This document shows, piece after piece, positions 12,372 to 20,850 of a stretch of 64,000 nt of DNA. Below the pieces are notes generated by a model. That model searched no databases. It was given only the letters and a program-made list of their open reading frames with translations, and was not told the DNA's origin. The stretch is from Enhydrobacter aerosaccus (GTDB taxonomy: Bacteria > Pseudomonadota > Alphaproteobacteria > Reyranellales > Reyranellaceae), in assembly GCF_900167455.1 (NCBI RefSeq), contig NZ_FUWJ01000001.1, forward strand, positions 248,001 through 312,000, given 5' to 3'. The first letter of the stretch is position 1; every line of letters starts with the position of its first letter. The position numbers and the translations under genes were made by a program.

Positions 12372-12848
12372 CTATTCCACCGGAATGGGAACGCCCGGCA
12401 GCTCCTTGGCCGTGCGGAAGACCATCATCGACTTCACGTGGCTGACATTGGGCGCCGAGGTGAGGCGGGTGGTCAGGAACTTCTGATACTCGTCCCAGGT
12501 CTCGGCCACGATCTTCAGCAGGAAGTCGGCCTCGCCCGCCAGCATGTGGCACTCGCGCACCTCGTCCCAGCTCGCAATCATCTCCTCGAAGGCCTTGAGG
12601 TCCGCCTCGGCCTGGCTGTTGAGGCCGACCAGGGCGAATACCGAGACGCTGTAGCCCAGCGCCTCCGGGCTCAGCTCGGCATGGTAGCCCTTGATTATGC
12701 CCGCCCGCTCCAACGCTCTCACGCGGCGCAGGCACGGCGGCGCGGAGATGCCGGCACGTTCGGCCAGTTCCACGTTGGTCATACGACCGTTCGCCTGCAA
12801 GTCGCTGAGAATGCGCCGGTCGATCCGGTCGAGCTTTGCGCGAGCCAT
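12372..12848 (-). CDS. Lrp/AsnC-family transcriptional regulator
   Basis: A 158-residue protein. The N-terminal winged HTH (LDRIDRRILSDLQANGRMTNVELAERAGIS, given here only as a landmark at residues ~5-35) is followed by the AsnC_trans_reg/RAM ligand domain with YHAELSPEALGYSVSVF and VRECHMLAGEADFLLKIV. The start at 12848 is chosen because GGAGGA lies 9 nt upstream; a second ATG at 12863 is possible. It is divergent from trxB, the arrangement also found in rhizobia next to the trxB-lsrB pair. The ligand is probably an amino acid. Confidence 0.92.
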   Translation of the reverse strand: MARAKLDRIDRRILSDLQANGRMTNVELAERAGISAPPCLRRVRALERAGIIKGYHAELSPEALGYSVSVFALVGLNSQAEADLKAFEEMIASWDEVRECHMLAGEADFLLKIVAETWDEYQKFLTTRLTSAPNVSHVKSMMVFRTAKELPGVPIPVE

Positions 12849-12981
12849 CCTAGGGTCCTCCATTGGGCGCGCTCTATGCCAGAACCATGCCACCCGCGCA
12901 ATAAAGTTGCAAAAATTCTCGCTCTGCCTGTGAACAATTGCGCTGTGTGGACGAGAACCCCCGTGCAACGGGGATGAGGTT

Positions 12982-13004
12982 TGCATATATGTCGTAGATA
13001 TGCA
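12982..13004. promoter_or_regulatory. Operator-like dyad upstream of trxB
   Basis: TGCATAT (12982-12988) and ATATGCA (12998-13004) form a perfect 7-bp dyad with 9 nt between. A second tight hairpin, CCCCGT-GCA-ACGGGG (12959-12973), lies just upstream. Both sit in the 178-nt divergent lrp-trxB gap. Binding by the Lrp or LysR neighbours is a guess. Confidence 0.5.
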
Positions 13005-13026
13005 GTCGGCGGGATGCGGAGCGGAC

Positions 13027-13998
13027 ATGGCAGCAGTTCATCGCGGAAAGGTTCTCATACTCGGCTCGGGACCGGCCGGTTACACGGCGGCGATCTATAC
13101 CGCCCGGGCAAGTCTCAAGCCGATGCTGGTCCAGGGCATCCAGCCGGGCGGCCAGCTCACCATCACCACCGATGTCGAAAATTACCCGGGCTTCGCCGAC
13201 GTCATCCAGGGCCCCTGGCTGATGGAGCAGATGCAGAAGCAGGCCGAGCATGTCGGCACGGCGCTGTTCTTCGATACGATCGTCGACGTCGATCTCAGCC
13301 GCCGGCCGTTTGTCTGCCTGGGCGATTCCGGCGATCGCTACGAGGCCGACGCCCTGATCGTCTGCACGGGCGCATCCGCCCGCTGGCTCGGCCTGCCGAC
13401 CGAGGAGACCTTCCGCGGCGGCGGTGTGTCGGCCTGCGCCACCTGCGACGGCTTCTTCTTCCGCAACAGGGAAGTGGTCGTTGTTGGCGGCGGCAACACG
13501 GCGGTCGAGGAGGCGCTGTACCTCACGCACCATGCCTCCAAGGTGACGCTGATCCACCGCCGCGATTCCTTCCGCGCCGAGAAGATCCTGCAGGAGCGGC
13601 TGTTCCGCAATCCGAAGATCAGCGTCCTGTGGGATCACACGCTCGAGGAGATCCTGGGCGAGGCCACCCCGGCGCCGCTGGTGAAAGCGGTGCGCGTGAA
13701 GAACGTCAAGACCGGCGTCGAGAAGGAGATCGCGACCGACGGCGTGTTCATCGCCATCGGCCACTCCCCGAACACCGAGCTGTTCCGCGGCAAGTTGGCC
13801 ATGGACTCCGAGGGCTATCTGATCACTAAGCCGGATTCGACCGCGACCGATATCGACGGCGTCTTCGCCGCCGGCGACGTGCAGGACAAGGTCTTCCGCC
13901 AAGCTGTCACCGCGGCCGGCACCGGCTGCATGGCGGCGCTCGAGGCCGAGCGCTGGCTTGCCGAGCAGGAGGCGCGGATCGCGCAGGCCGCCGAGTGA
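13027..13998 (+). CDS. trxB: Thioredoxin reductase
   Basis: A 323-residue flavoprotein that passes electrons from NADPH to thioredoxin. The FAD-binding motif GSGPAG is at residues 13-18, the redox-active CATC at 137-140, the NADPH-binding VVGGGNTAVEEA follows, and the C-terminal FAD motif is GVFAAGDVQDK. The start MAAVHRGK is preceded by GGAG; an upstream in-frame ATG at 13000 falls inside the operator-like dyad. The LysR gene follows after 32 nt. Confidence 0.95.
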   Translation: MAAVHRGKVLILGSGPAGYTAAIYTARASLKPMLVQGIQPGGQLTITTDVENYPGFADVIQGPWLMEQMQKQAEHVGTALFFDTIVDVDLSRRPFVCLGDSGDRYEADALIVCTGASARWLGLPTEETFRGGGVSACATCDGFFFRNREVVVVGGGNTAVEEALYLTHHASKVTLIHRRDSFRAEKILQERLFRNPKISVLWDHTLEEILGEATPAPLVKAVRVKNVKTGVEKEIATDGVFIAIGHSPNTELFRGKLAMDSEGYLITKPDSTATDIDGVFAAGDVQDKVFRQAVTAAGTGCMAALEAERWLAEQEARIAQAAE

Positions 13999-14030
13999 AC
14001 GGGCAAGGGGACCGGGCCGGCGGCAGCTAC

Positions 14031-14921
14031 ATGGACTGGGACAAGCTGCGCATCTTCCAGGCGGTCGCCGACGCCGGCAGCTTCACGCATGCCGGCGAGA
14101 GCCTGAAGCTCAGCCAGTCCGCCATCTCGCGCCAGATCGGTGCGCTCGAGGAGCAGCTCGGCGTCATGCTGTTCCATCGCCATGCCCGGGGGCTGATCCT
14201 GACCGAGCAGGGCGAACTGCTGTACCGGACCGCGCGCGACATGGCGGCCAAGGTCAACACGGCCGAGGCGCTGTTGCGCGCCAACCAGGACAAGCCCGCC
14301 GGCCGGCTGAAGGTCACGGCGACGGTCGGTTTCGGCTCGACCTGGCTGACCGCGCAGATGCACGAATTCATCGATATGTATCCGGACATCGATGTCAGTC
14401 TGGTGCTGTCGGACAACGAGCTCGATCTCGGCATGCGCGAAGCCGACGTCGCCATCCGCATGGTCATGCCGCGCCAACCCGGTCTGGTGCAGCGTCACTT
14501 GCTGACGGTCCGCAGCCATGTGTATGCCTCCCATACCTACATCCAGAAGTACGGACGGCCGAGTACGCCGGAAGAGCTCGATCAGCACCGCATGATCATC
14601 TTCGGCGAGGATGCGCGCGCGCCGGCGCCCGATGTGAACTGGCTGCTGCGCGAGGGCAATCCCGACCAGAATCCCCGCCTGGTGGTGCTGCGCGTCAACA
14701 ATACCTACGGCATTTTCCGCGCCGTCGAATCGGGCCTTGGTATCGCCTCCCTGCCTGACTATCTCGCGCGTGAGTCGACAAAGCTCGAGATGCTGTTGCC
14801 CGATCTCAACGTGCGGACGACGGACGTCTATTTCACTTATCCGGAGGAGCTTCGCCATTCCAAGCGGATCGCGGTTTTTCGCGACTTTCTGCTGCGGAAA
14901 GTGGCCGAGACCCGGTTTTAA
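14031..14921 (+). CDS. LysR-family regulator (LsrB/VtlR-like by position)
   Basis: A 296-residue protein. The LysR HTH is at residues ~3-60 (MDWDKLRIFQAVADAGSFTH, SQSAISRQIGALEEQL), followed by a LysR substrate-binding domain from about residue 90. A GTG at 13995, overlapping the trxB stop by 4 nt, would give 308 residues, but the MDWDKLRIF start fits the family better. In Sinorhizobium, Agrobacterium and Brucella the homologous LysR gene (lsrB/vtlR) sits beside abcR small RNA genes and controls AbcR2. An AbcR-like RNA follows here too. Confidence 0.9.
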   Translation: MDWDKLRIFQAVADAGSFTHAGESLKLSQSAISRQIGALEEQLGVMLFHRHARGLILTEQGELLYRTARDMAAKVNTAEALLRANQDKPAGRLKVTATVGFGSTWLTAQMHEFIDMYPDIDVSLVLSDNELDLGMREADVAIRMVMPRQPGLVQRHLLTVRSHVYASHTYIQKYGRPSTPEELDQHRMIIFGEDARAPAPDVNWLLREGNPDQNPRLVVLRVNNTYGIFRAVESGLGIASLPDYLARESTKLEMLLPDLNVRTTDVYFTYPEELRHSKRIAVFRDFLLRKVAETRF

Positions 14922-14955
14922 CGGACATGAACTGGTGTATTGCACGAGTGGCGCA

Positions 14956-14976
14956 GGCATGCGGGCGGCGCATGCC
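14956..14976. repeat. Inverted repeat downstream of the LysR gene
   Basis: GGCATGCG-GGCGG-CGCATGCC is a perfect 8-bp stem 35 nt after the LysR stop codon. It may end the LysR transcript or mark the upstream control region of the small RNA. Confidence 0.5.
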
Positions 14977-15039
14977 AGTGTCCGAAACTTCTCCCCTCAC
15001 AAACCAATTCCCAGAGGTTAGGGTGCTTTCAGGTCTTCG

Positions 15040-15156
15040 ACGTGAACGGTTGTCACTGATCGCGCTCGAAACTCGGGATCCTCATGATCCCACGTCTCCC
15101 AGACGTGAAGCCTCCCTGTTTGACTCGCCGGGCCATTGGGCCCGGCGTCTTTTTTT
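15040..15156 (+). ncRNA. Structured small RNA, probably AbcR (alpha-r15) family
   Basis: The 354-nt gap between the LysR gene and the next ORF ends in a run of three stem-loops: GGGATC-CTCAT-GATCCC (15075-15091), CACGTCT-CCC-AGACGTG (15091-15107) and an intrinsic terminator (15126-15156). An unpaired CCTCCCTG lies between. AbcR RNAs are about 115-120 nt, carry CUCCCA-type anti-Shine-Dalgarno motifs in a hairpin loop plus a terminator, bind Hfq and repress ABC-transporter mRNAs; they lie beside an lsrB/vtlR LysR gene. The 5' end given here is estimated from that length. No clear promoter was seen. Confidence 0.55.
15122..15156 (+). terminator. Intrinsic terminator of the small RNA
   Basis: CGCCGGGCC-ATTG-GGCCCGGCG (15126-15147) is a perfect 9-bp GC stem. 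TC and a run of seven T (15150-15156) follow it. Confidence 0.9.
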
Positions 15157-15230
15157 CAAGGGGTCACAGGGGCAGGGCGGCCAAGTGCCGCTGATGGGCG
15201 AACTTCGACCGTCCGCACCGTACATAATGT

Positions 15231-15259
15231 TATGAAGCTTCCCGCGCCTCCTCTATAAT
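15231..15259 (+). promoter_or_regulatory. Promoter of the DUF6492-like gene
   Basis: A perfect TATAAT at 15254-15259 lies 17 nt upstream of the ATG at 15276. The -35 around 15230-15236 (TTATGA/TATGAA) is weak. The implied 5' leader is only about ten nucleotides and lacks a good ribosome site. Confidence 0.45.
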
Positions 15260-15275
15260 TAGAAGTCAGTCGCCG

Positions 15276-16154
15276 ATGTTCTCCGAAATACGCCAAGCAA
15301 TATTGCCCCTGGCTCTGCGCAACCTGAAGCGCCGGGGCGACCTTGAACGTGCCGGCCTGCTGATCGAGTCGCTCGCCAAGCATTGGCGGGATAGCGTGCC
15401 GCTGCAATTGCTGATCGTGTCGCCGGCCCGGGACGTGCACCTGCTGCGTACCGAACTGCCGCGGTTCCAGAATATCGATGTCTCGGTGCGCTCCGAGGGC
15501 GATTTCTTTCCCGCCTTCAGCCGCTTCTACATGATGACCGGCTGGTACCGGCAGCAGATGGTCAAGCTGCACGTGCCGGCGGTGCTGGGCTTCGGCGGCT
15601 TCCTGACGCTGGATTCGGATGTGTGCTGCGTCGGCGATTTCGACGCCACGACCTTCGTCGAGGACCGCCGGGCGCTGTCGCGCTGGGAGCCCAAGCGCTA
15701 CCACGACTGGTGGCGGGCCGCTTCCGACGTCGTCGGCATTCAGTACGACGCCAAGGCACACGGGCTGTCGGTGACGCCCAACATCCTGCACGGCGACCTC
15801 GCCGCCCAGACGCTGGAACACTTCCGGCGCAAGGGGAACGATCCCCTGACGACGCTGAGCCTGCAGGTCCTGCGCAAGCTGGGCTCGATCCCGTGGACGG
15901 AATATTCGCTCTACACCAGCGTCGCCGAGCACATGGGCAACCTGCTCGACTATCACGTGCACTGGGATCCCTGTTACTTCTCCGACCTGCAGCTCTTCTC
16001 GGAGCACACCTGCGTGTGGGGCGCCGATGATTTCGAGCGTCTGGTGAAGCTGCCGGCCGGTACCGATCCCGGCGGCAAGTTCATCATCGTCCAGAGCCAC
16101 GCCCGCATTCCGCTCGAGCGGGTGCGCGACTACTGCCTGAGCTTCGCCGGCTGA
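15276..16154 (+). CDS. DUF6492-like protein, possible glycosyltransferase
   Basis: A 292-residue soluble protein. It has a GT-A-like pattern: an N-terminal strand LQLLIVSPARDV, then LTLDSDVCCV containing a DxD metal/nucleotide-sugar motif near residue 112, then WTEYSLYTSVAEHMG and HVHWDPCYFSD. These features resemble the DUF6492 family, whose members are predicted glycosyltransferases; the acceptor is unknown. It overlaps the following hydrolase gene by one base (TGATG), so the two are probably co-expressed. Confidence 0.6.
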   Translation: MFSEIRQAILPLALRNLKRRGDLERAGLLIESLAKHWRDSVPLQLLIVSPARDVHLLRTELPRFQNIDVSVRSEGDFFPAFSRFYMMTGWYRQQMVKLHVPAVLGFGGFLTLDSDVCCVGDFDATTFVEDRRALSRWEPKRYHDWWRAASDVVGIQYDAKAHGLSVTPNILHGDLAAQTLEHFRRKGNDPLTTLSLQVLRKLGSIPWTEYSLYTSVAEHMGNLLDYHVHWDPCYFSDLQLFSEHTCVWGADDFERLVKLPAGTDPGGKFIIVQSHARIPLERVRDYCLSFAG

Positions 16155-16978
16155 TGCCCGGCGGGCGCGCGCTGTCGCGCCTGCGCTGGTTCCTCCTGGG
16201 GGTCGCTTGGATCGCCGCCACGGTTTCGGCCCAGGCCCAGACTTCCGTCGAGACCGCCTGGCTGGGCGCGCCGCTGCGGCTGAAAGCGCGCATCTACAAG
16301 GGCGCGGAAGCGGCTGGAGGGCGTCCACCCCTCGTTCTTGTATTGCACGGCGATTCGCCTCGCGCCCCGCCCAGCTACCAGTATCGCTTCGCCGCTGAGC
16401 TGGCCCAGCGGCTGCCCGGCGCGGTGGTCGCCGCCATCCTGCGGCCAGGCTACAGCGACGGGGAGGACAAGTCCGAGGGCGTGCGTGGCGAGACGACGGG
16501 CGACAATTACACGCCCGAGGTGATCGCGGCGATCGCGGCAGCGGTCGACCAGCTGAAGGCGCGATACCATCCGGGGCGGACGGTGTTGGTTGGCCATTCC
16601 GGCGGCGCCGCCATCGCCGCCGACCTTATGGGTAAGCAAGCGACGGCGGTGGACCGCGCCGTGCTGGTGTCCTGTCCCTGCGACCTCCCGGAATGGCGTC
16701 GCCACATGAAGGACGTGCAGAAGACCTCGATCTGGGACAAGTCGGTGACGTCGCTGTCACCGATCGATCTCGCCGGCAACATCTCGCCCTCGACCCGCAT
16801 CTGGATGATCGTCGGCCAGCGTGACGACGTCGCACCGCCGCGCCTCACCGAGGCCTATGCGGAAGCGCTGCGCCGCCACGGCATCGCCGTCGATGTGCAG
16901 GTGGCGCCGAACCTGCCGCACAACATCCTGCTCGAGCCGGTCGTCTACGATACCGTCGTCCGCGCCGTGGCGGATTAG
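16154..16978 (+). CDS. Secreted alpha/beta hydrolase
   Basis: A 274-residue protein with an N-terminal signal peptide (hydrophobic LRWFLLGVAWIAATV ending ..AQAQ near residue 29). The fold landmarks are LVLVLHGD (oxyanion strand), the nucleophile elbow VGHSGGAA, the acid loop VGQRDDVAPP and the catalytic His in NLPHNIL. It is predicted to act in the periplasm as a serine esterase or peptidase-like hydrolase; the substrate is unknown. It is translationally linked to the DUF6492-like gene upstream. Confidence 0.8.
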   Translation: MPGGRALSRLRWFLLGVAWIAATVSAQAQTSVETAWLGAPLRLKARIYKGAEAAGGRPPLVLVLHGDSPRAPPSYQYRFAAELAQRLPGAVVAAILRPGYSDGEDKSEGVRGETTGDNYTPEVIAAIAAAVDQLKARYHPGRTVLVGHSGGAAIAADLMGKQATAVDRAVLVSCPCDLPEWRRHMKDVQKTSIWDKSVTSLSPIDLAGNISPSTRIWMIVGQRDDVAPPRLTEAYAEALRRHGIAVDVQVAPNLPHNILLEPVVYDTVVRAVAD

Positions 16979-16987
16979 CGCCTGGTC

Positions 16988-17419
16988 TTACGCCCCGCTT
17001 CCAGCTGCGCCTGTGGGCGGTTCGATCGGAATCGAGTTGCGGGCAACTCGGTCAATGCGAGCGTAAAGCGCTATGGCTCGCTCCGCGATGTCGCGATCGT
17101 GGGCGGGATTGCCGGTTAGCTCCATTCGGGACGTCACAGCCCAGCTCAGATATTCGGCGACTGCCTCCGAGGTTGCTCCAGCAGTCAACATGCTGTGAAG
17201 GTGGAAGGCATATGAATCATATTCGTCAGCAGCCTCGGGGATTCCCGCGACGCCAATCGGGTCCCAGTCATTCAGGAGCAGGCTCTTGAGCTCTTCGAGT
17301 TCGGCCGCCATTTCGCGACGATACAAACCTGCCAACCCGAGGACCACGGCCTTCGTCCAATTTGCTGGCGTGGCCGCAGCCCATGGATGGAGGTGTAGAC
17401 GAACGTCCATCTGGGACAA
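16988..17419 (-). CDS. Small conserved protein, DUF1871-like
   Basis: A 143-residue acidic protein with no signal or membrane segment. The stretch LLNDWDPIGV..PE..DEYDSYAF and a following helix with LTAGATSEAVAEYLSW are reminiscent of the DUF1871 type of small proteins; the function is not known. The start is uncertain: MSQMDV at 17419 or the internal MAAELEELK. It is convergent with the hydrolase gene, with only 9 nt between the stop codons. Confidence 0.6.
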   Translation of the reverse strand: MSQMDVRLHLHPWAAATPANWTKAVVLGLAGLYRREMAAELEELKSLLLNDWDPIGVAGIPEAADEYDSYAFHLHSMLTAGATSEAVAEYLSWAVTSRMELTGNPAHDRDIAERAIALYARIDRVARNSIPIEPPTGAAGSGA

Positions 17420-17431
17420 GCCTATGACAGA

Positions 17432-18319
17432 TTAGACCTTCCGCGCCGGCGGGCGCCGGTCGGTCAGTCCCAGCGTCACGGCGGCGATGATGAGGGCGAG
17501 GGCGACGAGGTCGAGCCAGGAGACGTCGCCGCCGATCAGCAGGGCGCTCGACCCAAAGCCGACACAGGGCACGACCATGGTGGTGAGCGAGGCCACGGAG
17601 GCCGGCAGCCGGGCGATGATCCGGAACCAGCAGAAATAGGCCAGCGCGTTGGAGCCGAGCGTCAGGCAGGCGAGGGCGATCAGGCCGCGCGTCTGCTCGG
17701 GATGGAAATAGGTGTGCGGCAGATAGAACAGCCATACCGCGATCACCGGCAGCGTCCCGATCAGGAGCTGCCAGGCCGCGTTGATGGTCGGGTCGCCGGC
17801 ATGGCCGCGCTGCAGGGCGGTGCGCCGCGTCAGCACCGTGCCGATGCCGAACGAGATGGCGGCCAGCAGGGTCAGCAGCGTGCCCACCGGGGCAGCGCGC
17901 GCGGCGGCCTCCTGGCTGATGACCAGCGCGACGGCGATCAGGCTCAGCACCAGCGACAGCGCGATGCGCGGCGAGATCGGCTCCTTCAGCAGGAACACCG
18001 CGAACAGCGAGGACCAGGCCGGCATGGTGTAGACGATGATCGGCGTGCGGCTGGGACCGAGGATGGCGATGCCGCAGATCAGGAAGATCTGGAACAGCCC
18101 CATGTTGAGCACGCCGGTTAGTGCGATCTGGCCCCACAGCCGTCGCTGCGGCAGCGCCGGTGCTCCTCCCAGCACGCCGACCGCGAGCAGGATGAGGCCC
18201 GACGACGGCAGGATGATGAGACGGGTCGAGAACAGGTCGGCTGCCTGCAGCGACCAGCTCATCAGCGGATAGGCGATGCCCCAGAAGATCCAGACGACGG
18301 GAAGGAGGAGGCGGCTCAT
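17432..18319 (-). CDS. EamA/DMT-family transporter
   Basis: A 295-residue integral membrane protein with ten predicted spans in two repeated EamA halves (PSRTPIIVYTMPAWSSLFAVF ends the first, TMVVPCVGFGSSALLIGGDV is in the second). Such proteins export small metabolites or amino acids; the substrate is unknown. It is the last gene of an operon with the acyl-CoA dehydrogenase and CoA-transferase genes and overlaps the latter by 4 nt. Confidence 0.88.
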   Translation of the reverse strand: MSRLLLPVVWIFWGIAYPLMSWSLQAADLFSTRLIILPSSGLILLAVGVLGGAPALPQRRLWGQIALTGVLNMGLFQIFLICGIAILGPSRTPIIVYTMPAWSSLFAVFLLKEPISPRIALSLVLSLIAVALVISQEAAARAAPVGTLLTLLAAISFGIGTVLTRRTALQRGHAGDPTINAAWQLLIGTLPVIAVWLFYLPHTYFHPEQTRGLIALACLTLGSNALAYFCWFRIIARLPASVASLTTMVVPCVGFGSSALLIGGDVSWLDLVALALIIAAVTLGLTDRRPPARKV

Positions 18320-19452
18320 CGGCCGCCGCCATCCTCGCCGCTATTGTCCTCGCCGATCTTTGGCGCCCTCGCGAGGCTGCCGGCCCGCTCGCCGTCGATG
18401 CTGAGCGGCAGGCCGTGGAACAGGGCCGGGCTGTCGGCATAGGGTTTCAGGAACATGCCGAGCGCGGCGGTCTGCGCCAGCTCCAGCACCTGGGGTACCG
18501 TGTTGAGCGGTCCGTTCGGCACGCCGAGCGCATCGAGCCTGGCCGACCAGTGGGCACGGCTCTCCCGCTTCATGATGTCGGCGATCATGCCCAGCAGCAT
18601 CTCGCGCCGCTCGAAGCGGTCGACATTGGTCTTGAAGCGCGGCTCGTCGGGCCATTCGGGATGACCCAGCACCTCGGCGAACTTGCGCCACAGCCGGTCG
18701 TTGCCGGGGCAGATCATCAGCGGCCCGTCGCTGCATTCGAACGCCTGGTAGGGCGTCAGCGACGGATGGCCGGTGCCTTGGCGCGGCGGCATCTTCCCCG
18801 TCACCGAATATTGCGCGACGTGGTTGGAGGCCCACATCAGGCCGCTCTCGAACAGGGACGTATTCACCAGGCTGCCCTGGCCGGTGGCGGCGCGCTTGGC
18901 TAGCGCCGCCAAGACGCCGATCGCCGTCCACATGCCGGTCGACAGGTCGATGATCGACACGCCGACACGCGCTGCCGGTCCGGACGGATCGCCGTTGAGT
19001 GAGATCAGGCCGGCCACCGCCTGGATGATCGGCTCGTAACCCGGCCGCTCCTTCCAGGGGCCGGTATGACCGAAGGCACCGAGGTCGGCATAGATCAGGC
19101 GGGGAAAGCGCTTGGTGAGCGTCGGACCATCGATGCCGAACTTGGCTGGCACGTCGGCGCGCAGGTTGTGCACGAAGATGTCGGCCGCGCCGATGCGTTC
19201 GATCAGCGCCTCGCGCTGCCCGGGATCGGCCAGATCGCAGGTGATGGATTTCTTGCCGCGGTTCAGCGCGATGAAGCCGGTGGCGTCGCCGTCGACGAAC
19301 GGAGGACCCCACTTGCGAGCGTCATCACCGTCCGGCCGTTCGACTTTCACGACCTCCGCCCCCAGGAAAGCCAGGATCTGTCCGCAATACGGGCCGGCCA
19401 GATTCTGTCCGAACTCGACGACCTTGATGCCTTCCAGCGGCTTTGCACTCAT
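18316..19452 (-). CDS. Family III CoA-transferase (CaiB/BaiF type)
   Basis: A 378-residue protein starting PLEGIKVVEFGQNLAGPYCG, with AEVVKVERPDGDDAR and LNRGKKSITCDL, the usual CaiB landmarks. The catalytic Asp is likely in SIIDLSTGMWTA. It moves CoA between carboxylic acids. It overlaps both neighbours by ATGA, giving an acyl-CoA dehydrogenase - CoA-transferase - EamA operon, consistent with catabolism of an organic acid activated as a CoA thioester. Confidence 0.92.
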   Translation of the reverse strand: MSAKPLEGIKVVEFGQNLAGPYCGQILAFLGAEVVKVERPDGDDARKWGPPFVDGDATGFIALNRGKKSITCDLADPGQREALIERIGAADIFVHNLRADVPAKFGIDGPTLTKRFPRLIYADLGAFGHTGPWKERPGYEPIIQAVAGLISLNGDPSGPAARVGVSIIDLSTGMWTAIGVLAALAKRAATGQGSLVNTSLFESGLMWASNHVAQYSVTGKMPPRQGTGHPSLTPYQAFECSDGPLMICPGNDRLWRKFAEVLGHPEWPDEPRFKTNVDRFERREMLLGMIADIMKRESRAHWSARLDALGVPNGPLNTVPQVLELAQTAALGMFLKPYADSPALFHGLPLSIDGERAGSLARAPKIGEDNSGEDGGGR

Positions 19453-20615
19453 CTCAGATTGCTTCCCAACAGCTCACGCGCGATCACCATGCGCTGCACC
19501 TCGCTCGGCCCCTCGCCGACGCGGCGGATGCGCATCTCGCGATACCATCGTTCGAGCGGCAAGTCCTTGGTCATGCCCATGCCGCCATGGATCTGCATGG
19601 CCCGATCGACGACGCGCCCGCCGCCCTCGGAAGCGGTCAGCTTGGCGATCGCCGCCTCGGTGCGGAACGGCACGCCGCGCCGCGCCTTCTCGGCCGCCTC
19701 CAGCGTGAAATGCCGCGCCGTGCGGATGTCGATCTCGTTGTCGACCAGCATCCATTGCACGGCCTGGCGGTTGGCCAGCTTCTCGCCGAAGGTGGTGCGC
19801 ATCTTGGCCCATTCGATCGCCATCTCGTGCGCGGCGATGGCGACGCCGATGCAGCCGGCGGCGTAGGGGATGCGCTGGCGCGTCAGGCGATCGTTGGCGA
19901 CGGCGAAGCCCTTGTTCACCTCGCCCAGCACCTGGTGGTCGGAGACCCAGCAGTCCTTGAACTCGAGCTCGGTCGCATAGTGCGAGGAGCGCAGCGTGTG
20001 CACGACGCGACGCACATGGAAGCCCGGCGTATCGGAGTCGACGATGAAGCAGGTGATGCCGGCGCGCCCCTTGGAGGCGTCGGTGCGGGCGAACACGATG
20101 CCGTACTGGGCGCGGTCGGCATTGGAGATGAAGATCTTGGCGCCGTTCAGCACCCAGCCATTGTCCTTGCGCTCGGCCCTGGTCTGGATGGCGCGGGCGG
20201 GATCGCTGCCGCCCGACGGTTCGGTGAGGCCGAAGAAGGCCTTCTTCTCGCCGCGCAGCGTCGGATAGAGGTAGCGCTCCTTCTGGTCGTCGTTGGCCTC
20301 GAAGATCTGGGCGAGGCCGGCGCCGCCGAAGGTGCCGTAGCAGGGCACGTAGAGGCCGGCGCGGTGCTGCGCCATCTCGATGGCGAGCAGGGTACGCGTC
20401 ACGATATCGATGTCCGGACCGCCGAACTCCTTGGGGATGTCGATGCCGAACAGGCCCATCGCCTTGGTCTTCTCGGTGAGCCGCTTGAAGTCCTCCGGCG
20501 GCAGCTCGGAAGCATCGGGATCGAGCTTGGCTTCCAGGGGGATGATCTCTTCCCGGACGTAACGGCGCACCTGATCGATCAGCATCTGCTGCTCGGACGA
20601 CGGTTCGAAATCCAT
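19449..20615 (-). CDS. Acyl-CoA dehydrogenase
   Basis: A 388-residue flavoprotein. The N-terminal helical domain starts MDFEPSSEQQMLIDQVRRYV. The middle strand domain has GLTEPSGGSDPA, and the C-terminal helices carry QIHGGMGMTKDLPLERWYRE and GEGPSEVQRMVIARELL with the likely catalytic Glu. The start at 20615 follows AAAGGAAA; the longer frame upstream is repeat DNA. It is the first gene of a three-gene operon. Its promoter must lie in or beyond the duplicated repeat region. Confidence 0.93.
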   Translation of the reverse strand: MDFEPSSEQQMLIDQVRRYVREEIIPLEAKLDPDASELPPEDFKRLTEKTKAMGLFGIDIPKEFGGPDIDIVTRTLLAIEMAQHRAGLYVPCYGTFGGAGLAQIFEANDDQKERYLYPTLRGEKKAFFGLTEPSGGSDPARAIQTRAERKDNGWVLNGAKIFISNADRAQYGIVFARTDASKGRAGITCFIVDSDTPGFHVRRVVHTLRSSHYATELEFKDCWVSDHQVLGEVNKGFAVANDRLTRQRIPYAAGCIGVAIAAHEMAIEWAKMRTTFGEKLANRQAVQWMLVDNEIDIRTARHFTLEAAEKARRGVPFRTEAAIAKLTASEGGGRVVDRAMQIHGGMGMTKDLPLERWYREMRIRRVGEGPSEVQRMVIARELLGSNLR

Positions 20616-20626
20616 GGACGTTTCCT

Positions 20627-20850
20627 TTCTTGTCCTTCTTTCCTGCCGCAGCGGCGTATGGGGCACAAGACCGGCGAGAGCTGCCGGAATTGCAGAAAAT
20701 GAATTTCCGCAATTCGGGCAGCTCGCCTTTCCCTGTCCCGGATGAAGATTCATAGGAGCGCGCCACTCCAGTGGCGCTCATCTGTATGAATGCGCAACTG
20801 GAGTTGCGCGCTCCCCTGAGGCGCTAGGCGGCACCTGACGAGTTGGCGGG
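20627..20850. repeat. Tandem duplication, unit A
   Basis: About 225 nt starting with a TTCC-rich stretch, then an AATTGCAGAAAATGAATTTCC block, a hairpin-pair repeat (copy 3, 20755-20816) and a GCGCTAGGCGGCACCTGACG tail ending near 20850. The same order of blocks follows immediately as unit B. The unit lies just upstream of the acyl-CoA dehydrogenase start, so it forms that gene's leader/promoter region. No protein-coding signal was seen. Confidence 0.75.
20755..20816. repeat. Hairpin-pair palindromic repeat, copy 3
   Basis: Hairpin one is GCGCCACT-CC-AGTGGCGC (20760-20777) and hairpin two is GCGCAACT-GG-AGTTGCGC (20792-20809). GGAGCGC/GCGCTCC ends pair outside. Hairpin two differs from the other family members by C-to-A on one arm and the matching G-to-T on the other, so pairing is kept. 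Confidence 0.8.
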
